Below are positions 59,433-64,000 of a DNA stretch of 64,000 bases, in pieces. The notes under the pieces were generated by a model that searched no databases, was not told the origin of the DNA, and was given only the letters and a program-made list of their open reading frames with translations. The DNA lies in NCBI RefSeq assembly GCF_020447105.2, contig NZ_CP096184.1, positions 1,054,001-1,118,000 of the forward strand, in the 5' to 3' direction. Positions within the stretch are counted from its first letter, which is position 1; every line of letters begins with the position of its first letter. Origin of the DNA: Demequina sp. TMPB413 (GTDB lineage Bacteria > Actinomycetota > Actinomycetes > Actinomycetales > Demequinaceae). A program made the translations under genes and the position numbers.

Positions 59433-60581
59433 GTGAAAAGATCACTTGACACCCGAGTTGTGTTGAGAGCGCTCGTCGTTTTTTTGGTTGCGGCAGTCGC
59501 GGTGACGTGGCTCTTGTCAGCACAAGCTTCGGGGACAACGCAGTCTCCTGGCGTTACGAGCAACATTGCTACAGAGACGGCCTTCGGCCTGGCGGGCAGC
59601 GCCGACGCTGTGGTGACCACGGACGTCGCACCAACTCCCGAACAGACGGCTGTCTCAGATTCGCAATCGCGTGTTCTTCAGAACGTCTTCAACGGCGTCG
59701 TGTTCGGGCTCATGCTCGCCCTCGCGTCGGTCGGACTCTCACTCATCTACGGGACCACTGGCCTCAGCAACTTCGCCCACGGTGAGCAAGTCTCGCTCGG
59801 CGCGATGCTCGCGTACTTCTTCGCAACGGAACAGCCCGTCGGCATTCCGCTGACGCCCTGGCAGTTCGTGATTGGGTGGCCGCTGTGGCTGGCCGCCATC
59901 GTCGCGATCGCTATCGCCGGCGCTTCCGGTTGGTTGCAGGACCGCTTCTTGTGGGGCAAGCTCCGCAAGCGCGGAGTCGGCATCGTGCAGCAGATGATTG
60001 TCTCCATCGGTCTGTCGCTCGCCCTCCTCAACTTCCTGCAGTGGTGGATCGGCCCTGACCGGATCCGTCTGAGCAAGGCGATCGAGGTCCGTCACCAAGT
60101 GGGGCCGATCCAGGTGGGCAACATCACGCTCATGTCGATCGCCATCGCGGCCATTGCCCTGATCGGCGTCGCGCTGTTCCTCCAGCGCACCCGGCTCGGG
60201 CGGGCCACCCGTGCGGTGTCCGACAATCCATCGCTCGCGGCGGCCTCGGGAATCAAGGTCGATTCGATTGTGCGCCTGGTGTGGATCATGGCGGTCAGCC
60301 TTGCGGCGCTTGGGGGAATCCTCATGGCCCTCTACGACAACGGCACCAAGTTCGACGTCGGCGCCCGCCTGCTGCTCCTGATGTTCGCGGCGGTGACCCT
60401 CGGCGGCCTCGGTCAGGCCTATGGCGCGCTGGCGGGTTCACTCGTCATCGGCGTCGTCGTCGAAACCTCGACGCTGTGGCTCGGTCCCGACCTCAAGTAC
60501 GCGACTGCGCTCGGAATTCTCATCATCGTGCTCTTGGTGAGACCACAAGGAATACTCGGACGAGCGGAAAGGGTGGGTTAG
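59433..60581 (+). CDS. livH: Branched-chain amino acid ABC transporter permease LivH
   Basis: This membrane subunit of a Leu/Ile/Val-type importer has 382 residues. Residues 90-382 match LivH (IYGTTGLSNFAHGEQVSLGA, then TRLGRATRAVSDNPSLAAAS, the coupling loop to the ATPase). An N-terminal extension of about 85 residues contains an extra membrane segment (9-31) and an exported Thr/Ala-rich stretch not found in E. coli LivH. The GTG start has a GGAGGG site. It heads livHMGF. Confidence 0.9.
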   Translation: MKRSLDTRVVLRALVVFLVAAVAVTWLLSAQASGTTQSPGVTSNIATETAFGLAGSADAVVTTDVAPTPEQTAVSDSQSRVLQNVFNGVVFGLMLALASVGLSLIYGTTGLSNFAHGEQVSLGAMLAYFFATEQPVGIPLTPWQFVIGWPLWLAAIVAIAIAGASGWLQDRFLWGKLRKRGVGIVQQMIVSIGLSLALLNFLQWWIGPDRIRLSKAIEVRHQVGPIQVGNITLMSIAIAAIALIGVALFLQRTRLGRATRAVSDNPSLAAASGIKVDSIVRLVWIMAVSLAALGGILMALYDNGTKFDVGARLLLLMFAAVTLGGLGQAYGALAGSLVIGVVVETSTLWLGPDLKYATALGILIIVLLVRPQGILGRAERVG

Positions 60582-60584
60582 GCC

Positions 60585-61562
60585 ATGGGTGACCTTCTCA
60601 TTGACGTGGTGCGCGAGGCGTTCACGCCCACCACCGCCGCCTTCGCCCTCGCGGCGGTCGGCCTTAACTTTCACTTTGGCCTGACTGGCCTCCTGAACAT
60701 GGGCCAAGCAGGCTTCATGTTGCTGGGAATGTACGGCTTCGCCATCACGATTAGGGAAGGCGGCCCGTTGTGGCTTGCCGTCATCGTGGCGATCGCGGTC
60801 GCGATGGTTTTCGGGCTTCTGCTCGGATGGCCGACGCTCAAACTGCGAGGCGACTATCTAGCAATCGTGACCATTGCGGCCGCCGAAATGGTTCGCTACC
60901 TCGGCCGCTCGCAAAACCTCAACTCGCTGACGGGCGCCTCGACCGGAATCCGCGGCAATGAGTTCAAGGGCCCGTTCGAAGACCTGTCGCCGTTCCCCGA
61001 CAGCATGGTCGACGTCGGACCGTTCGCTCTGCACGGCACGCGTTCCACGAGTTGGTGGCTTGTCATCGTCGCCTGGGTCGTCGTTGCCATCTTCATCGCC
61101 ATCTTCTGGCGCTTGTCGCGCTCCCCTTGGGGCCGGGTGCTGAAGGGCATCCGGGAAGACGAGGACGCGGTGCGCTCGCTTGGCAAGAACGTCTACTCAT
61201 ACAAGATGCAGGCGCTCGTGATCGGCGGCGGCGTTGGAGCTCTCGCTGGCGTGATTTGGTCTCTTGGCGCTTCAGTGCAGCCAGACTCGATGGGAAGGCC
61301 AACCACCTTCTGGGTGTGGACCCTCCTGCTCCTGGGAGGAGCTGCGACAATCTTCGGTCCGGTGCTCGGCTCGATCCTCTTCTGGTGCGCGCTCGTCTTG
61401 GTCAAGGGACTTGCTGCCATGTGGATCCCCGACACTGTGCTCAACCAGCAACAACTCGAGCCCTTCTCGTTGGTGCTCGTAGGAGTCACTCTCATGTGTC
61501 TCGTGATCTTCAGACCACAAGGAGTGCTCGGCGACAAGAGGGAGTTGGCCTTCAATGACTGA
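60585..61562 (+). CDS. livM: Branched-chain amino acid ABC transporter permease LivM
   Basis: This second permease subunit has 325 residues and about eight helices, with LNFHFGLTGLLNMGQAGFML at the N-terminus and the cytoplasmic coupling segment SPWGRVLKGIREDEDAVRSL before the last helices. It starts three bases after livH and overlaps livG by eight bases. Together with LivH it forms the channel; LivG and LivF power it. Confidence 0.93.
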   Translation: MGDLLIDVVREAFTPTTAAFALAAVGLNFHFGLTGLLNMGQAGFMLLGMYGFAITIREGGPLWLAVIVAIAVAMVFGLLLGWPTLKLRGDYLAIVTIAAAEMVRYLGRSQNLNSLTGASTGIRGNEFKGPFEDLSPFPDSMVDVGPFALHGTRSTSWWLVIVAWVVVAIFIAIFWRLSRSPWGRVLKGIREDEDAVRSLGKNVYSYKMQALVIGGGVGALAGVIWSLGASVQPDSMGRPTTFWVWTLLLLGGAATIFGPVLGSILFWCALVLVKGLAAMWIPDTVLNQQQLEPFSLVLVGVTLMCLVIFRPQGVLGDKRELAFND

Positions 61563-62400
61563 CACGAATCCGTTCGCGAACACCCCTCACGAGCCGGGCG
61601 CTGCGAAAGCGGACCCGATCATCATTGCCGACCGCGTGAAGCGGCGCTTCGGCGGTCTCGTCGCCGTCGATGTCGAGCACTTTGAAGTCCAGCGTCACGC
61701 GATCACCGCGCTCATTGGTCCTAACGGTGCTGGAAAGTCGACCTTCTTCAACCTCCTCACCGGATTCGACAAGCCTCAACGCGGTGAGTGGCTCTTCAAC
61801 GGCACGTCCATGAAGGGCGTCTCGCCAGCCAAGGTGGCACGCGCCGGCAAGGTCCGCACCTTCCAACTCACGAAGGCGCTCAACCGGATGACGGTCATCG
61901 AGAACATGCGGCTCGGCGCTGCAGGTCAGCGAGGCGAGAACATCTTTGCCGCGTTCATCCCCTCGCTGTGGCGCCAACGCGAAGCCGACATCACCGAGAA
62001 GGCACACGAGCTTCTCCACCGCTTCTCTTTGTATGAGAAGAAGGACGACTTCGCCGGTTCTCTCTCCGGTGGGCAACGAAAGCTTCTCGAAATGGCCCGC
62101 GCCCTCATGTCGGAGCCAGAGATGGTCATGCTCGACGAACCGATGGCAGGCGTGAACCCGGCGCTGACCGAGTCGCTTCTCGATCACATCGTCCAGCTCA
62201 AGAACGAGGGCGTCTCCGTACTGTTCGTCGAGCATGACATGCACATGGTGCGGCGCATCTCCGACTGGGTGGTGGTGATGGCGGAGGGGCGCATCATTGC
62301 CGAGGGCCCCCCAGACACCGTGATGCAGAACGCCGAGGTCCAGGAGGCCTACCTCGGGGTACACCACGACACCGACCTGTCCGAGGAGTCCAGCTCATGA
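61555..62400 (+). CDS. livG: Branched-chain amino acid ABC transporter ATP-binding protein LivG
   Basis: This ABC ATPase has 281 residues with Walker A IGPNGAGKSTFFNLLTG, Q-loop VRTFQLTKALNRMTVIENM, signature LSGGQRKLLEMARAL, Walker B VMLDEPMAGVNP and the LivG-type switch VLFVEHDMHMV. An N-terminal extension of about 20 residues precedes the domain. It overlaps livM by eight bases and livF by four. Confidence 0.94.
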   Translation: MTDTNPFANTPHEPGAAKADPIIIADRVKRRFGGLVAVDVEHFEVQRHAITALIGPNGAGKSTFFNLLTGFDKPQRGEWLFNGTSMKGVSPAKVARAGKVRTFQLTKALNRMTVIENMRLGAAGQRGENIFAAFIPSLWRQREADITEKAHELLHRFSLYEKKDDFAGSLSGGQRKLLEMARALMSEPEMVMLDEPMAGVNPALTESLLDHIVQLKNEGVSVLFVEHDMHMVRRISDWVVVMAEGRIIAEGPPDTVMQNAEVQEAYLGVHHDTDLSEESSS

Positions 62401-63125
62401 GTGACGCCCCTACCATCCTCGAGGCCACGGATGTGATCGCCGGCTACCTTCCAGGCGTCGACATCCTCAACGGGTGTTCCATGACCGTCAAGCAAGGCGA
62501 ACTGATTGGCATCATCGGGCCCAACGGTGCCGGGAAGTCCACCTTCCTCAAGGCACTCTTTGGCTTGGTTCCCATTCGCGAGGGCTCCGTGACTCTTGCC
62601 GGTGAGGACATCACGAACAAGCGTGCAGACGAACTCGTCCACCTCGGCGTCGGCTTCGTGCCACAGAACAACAACGTGTTCCCTTCGCTCACCATCAAGG
62701 AGAACCTCGAGATGGGCGCGTACCAGGCACACCACAAGTTCTCCGAGCAGTTCGATCGCATCGTTGACCTCTTCCCCACCCTGGGCGAGCGTCGCAGCCA
62801 ACGCGCCGGCTCGCTCTCTGGCGGCGAGCGACAGATGGTGGCGATGGCTCGCGCGCTGATGATGGATCCACAGGTACTGCTCCTGGACGAACCGTCGGCG
62901 GGCCTGTCGCCCGTAAGACAGGACGAAACCTTTGTCCGTACGCGCGAGATCAATCGCACCGGGGTCACCGTGATCATGGTGGAGCAGAACGCGAGGCGCT
63001 GTCTGCAGATCTGTGACAGGGGCTACGTGCTCGACCAAGGCACGTCTGCGTACACGGCCACCGGTCAGGAGTTGCTGAAGGATCCCAAGGTGATCGAGCT
63101 GTACCTCGGCACGCTCGGCGCCTAG
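62397..63125 (+). CDS. livF: Branched-chain amino acid ABC transporter ATP-binding protein LivF
   Basis: This is the second ATPase of the importer, 242 residues, with Walker A IGPNGAGKSTFLKALFGL, Q-loop VPQNNNVFPSLTIKENLEM, signature LSGGERQMVAMARALMMDP, Walker B LLLDEPSAGLSP and MVEQNARRCLQICDRGYVL typical of LivF. Its ATG overlaps the livG stop. It is the last gene of the operon; the expected binding-protein gene does not precede livH but lies convergently downstream. Confidence 0.94.
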   Translation: MSDAPTILEATDVIAGYLPGVDILNGCSMTVKQGELIGIIGPNGAGKSTFLKALFGLVPIREGSVTLAGEDITNKRADELVHLGVGFVPQNNNVFPSLTIKENLEMGAYQAHHKFSEQFDRIVDLFPTLGERRSQRAGSLSGGERQMVAMARALMMDPQVLLLDEPSAGLSPVRQDETFVRTREINRTGVTVIMVEQNARRCLQICDRGYVLDQGTSAYTATGQELLKDPKVIELYLGTLGA

Positions 63126-63174
63126 GCCAAGGAACCGGCGCGCACTGGCACCACAACCGCCCCACCCCCGCAAA

Positions 63175-63313
63175 TGGCTTGATTCGTACCGCTACGGGGG
63201 CCACACCGTCCTTAGTGGTTCGTTTTGTACCGCCACACGGCTCACACCGTCGGTAGTGGTTCATTTCGTACCGCCATGCCGGCCACACCGTCAGTAGTGG
63301 CTCGATCCGTACC
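63175..63313 (+). repeat. Four direct copies of a 16-bp motif at 41-bp period (left array)
   Basis: Copies of TGGYTYRWTYYGTACC start at 63175, 63216, 63257 and 63298, spaced exactly 41 bp. The first three repeat units are also similar over the rest of the 41 bp (sharing CACACCGTC near the end), while the fourth keeps only the 16-bp core. The first copy is preceded by CGCAAA, mirrored at the far end of the right array. Confidence 0.9.
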
Positions 63314-63407
63314 AGTGCGGGTTGAGCGACCAGTTCTCGCCACGCCACGCGGGCGACGGACAGACCGCATTGCGCCTCCCTTGAGGCATTCGTTAGCGAA
63401 CGCCACC

Positions 63408-63545
63408 GGTACGGATTGAGCCACTGGCGGCGGATCGGCCCGCTAGGCGGTACAAATCGAGCCATGTGGGGCGGTGGACGCTGAAGTTGGTACGGATTGA
63501 GCCACTGGCGGCGGATCGAGCCGCTAGGCGGTACAGATCAAGCCA
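63408..63545 (-). repeat. Four inverted copies of the same 16-bp motif (right array)
   Basis: GGTACNRATYRAGCCA, the reverse complement of the left-array motif, starts at 63408, 63449, 63489 and 63530 (spacing 41, 40, 41). Units at 63408 and 63489 are nearly identical over 41 bp. The last copy is followed by TTTGCG, so the outer boundaries form a 24-bp near-perfect inverted repeat with the start of the left array. Confidence 0.9.
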
Positions 63546-63579
63546 TTTGCGAGGCGCTTGGAGCTCGAGGCCGGGGCTT

Positions 63580-63612
63580 GGAGGCCTTGGCTGGAGGCCT
63601 TGGCTGGAGGCC
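63580..63612. repeat. Short tandem repeat, 13-bp unit
   Basis: GGAGGCCTTGGCT occurs twice in tandem (63580-63592, 63593-63605) followed by a 7-bp partial copy. It is a simple slippage-type repeat beside the larger arrays with no evident function. Confidence 0.7.
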
Positions 63613-63637
63613 GGGACTAGAGTGCGCGCGCATGCGA

Positions 63638-63665
63638 AAGGGCCCCGGCCGAAGCCGGGGCCCTT
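63638..63665. terminator. Bidirectional hairpin between livF and the binding-protein gene
   Basis: AAGGGCCCCGGC and GCCGGGGCCCTT form a perfect 12-bp stem capped by a CGAA tetraloop (plus strand). It lies 19 bp past the stop of the minus-strand binding-protein gene, with TTTCGC following on that strand, and can also stop transcription arriving from livF. Confidence 0.82.
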
Positions 63666-63684
63666 CGCTGTCGTGACGGGAGGC

Positions 63685-64000
63685 CTAGACCTCGCCGTAC
63701 ACCGCCTCGGTCCACTGCGGGACGTTGGCGTCATCGAACACATACACACCCACGTAGGCGCTTGCTGGGTCGTTGTCCTCGTTGAACGGGCCAACGCCTG
63801 CCACTGCCTGGTAGATGATGTCCTCGCCAGCAAGGATCAGCTCGGAGCACTCAACCCAGCCGGTGCACTCGGTGCCACCGTTCGCGCCGGAGACCGCCGC
63901 GAGGTTGTCGGCCACTGTCTGGCCGTCAGTGCCTTCTCCCTTGAGAGCCGCCAAAGCAACGAGCATCGTCGCGTCATACGACTCTGCACCGTAGGCGTAG
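63685..64000 (-). CDS. ABC transporter substrate-binding protein, C-terminal part (cut by window edge)
   Basis: The last 104 residues of a periplasmic-binding-fold lipoprotein of the LivJ/LivK type are visible. YAYGAESYDATMLVALAAL is the typical late helix of branched-chain amino acid/amide binding proteins, and a short cysteine-flanked segment (TECTGWVEC) probably forms a disulfide. The final strand ends DANVPQWTEAVYGEV. It is convergent with livHMGF, so it is likely the binding subunit of that transporter but on its own promoter. The start, signal peptide and ligand pocket are outside the window. Confidence 0.82.
   Translation of the reverse strand, partial: YAYGAESYDATMLVALAALKGEGTDGQTVADNLAAVSGANGGTECTGWVECSELILAGEDIIYQAVAGVGPFNEDNDPASAYVGVYVFDDANVPQWTEAVYGEV

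Noticed and set aside
63175-63545. CRISPR array
   Set aside because: Units are similar over most of the 41 bp rather than separated by unique spacers, the two halves are inverted, and no cas gene is near.

Overview
The window looks like a chromosomal segment from a high-GC Gram-positive actinobacterium, probably order Micrococcales and near the Cellulomonadaceae/Demequinaceae (genus not determinable from sequence alone). The pointers are actinobacterial markers (whiA, rbpA, opcA, a SOS box of the TCGAAC-N4-GTTCGA type, a DNA polymerase I with a decayed proofreading site), actinobacterial gene order (ctaB|tkt...zwf-opcA-pgl; secG-tpiA-pgk-gap-whiA-yvcK-rapZ-uvrC; polA...rpsA-coaE-uvrB; xerD-parA-scpA-scpB-rluB-cmk-der), frequent GTG/TTG starts and ATGA overlaps. 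A class III (anaerobic) ribonucleotide reductase gene implies a facultative anaerobe. The gene set is mostly core, with small accessory patches.

Layout. 1-9.4 kb: the 5' end of nrdD with two NrdR boxes, a dihydroorotate-dehydrogenase-like flavoprotein, a membrane diguanylate cyclase, a DEAD-box helicase, an MFS exporter, a Pit phosphate transporter with a small partner, and an AarF/UbiB kinase. 9.4-14.3 kb: a PadR regulator with a palindromic operator, divergent from a membrane GT2 glycosyltransferase and a membrane-anchored GH18 protein with tandem chitin-binding-like modules; this is a probable exopolysaccharide pair. 14.3-22.7 kb: rifamycin ADP-ribosyltransferase (arr), a transglutaminase-like protein, ppdK and its regulatory protein separated by an unusual ladder of alternating inverted repeats, a methyltransferase, and an enoyl-CoA hydratase interrupted by an in-frame TGA and coupled to an SDR gene.

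22.7-31.4 kb (minus strand): tRNA-Pro(GGG) and a nearly gapless chain ctaB-xerD-parA-scpA-scpB-rluB-aroH-tyrA-cmk-der covering heme O synthesis, chromosome resolution/segregation, rRNA modification, Phe/Tyr synthesis, nucleotide supply and ribosome assembly. 31.4-38.3 kb (plus): pentose-phosphate operon tkt-pgi-zwf-opcA-pgl, with no transaldolase. 38.4-53.5 kb (minus): rbpA, secG, lower glycolysis (tpiA-pgk-gap), whiA-yvcK-rapZ, uvrC-uvrA with a perfect LexA box, and coaE-uvrB. 53.6-59 kb: rpsA, pfkA, polA. 59-64 kb: livHMGF branched-chain amino acid ABC transporter, with the matching type of binding-protein gene entering convergently from the right edge.

The most unusual DNA is the 559-bp livF/binding-protein intergenic region. 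It carries four copies of a 16-bp motif at exactly 41-bp spacing on the plus strand, then four copies at 40-41-bp spacing on the opposite strand. This resembles the two multi-site ends of a transposon (IS21-like or Tn7-like) whose interior has been lost.
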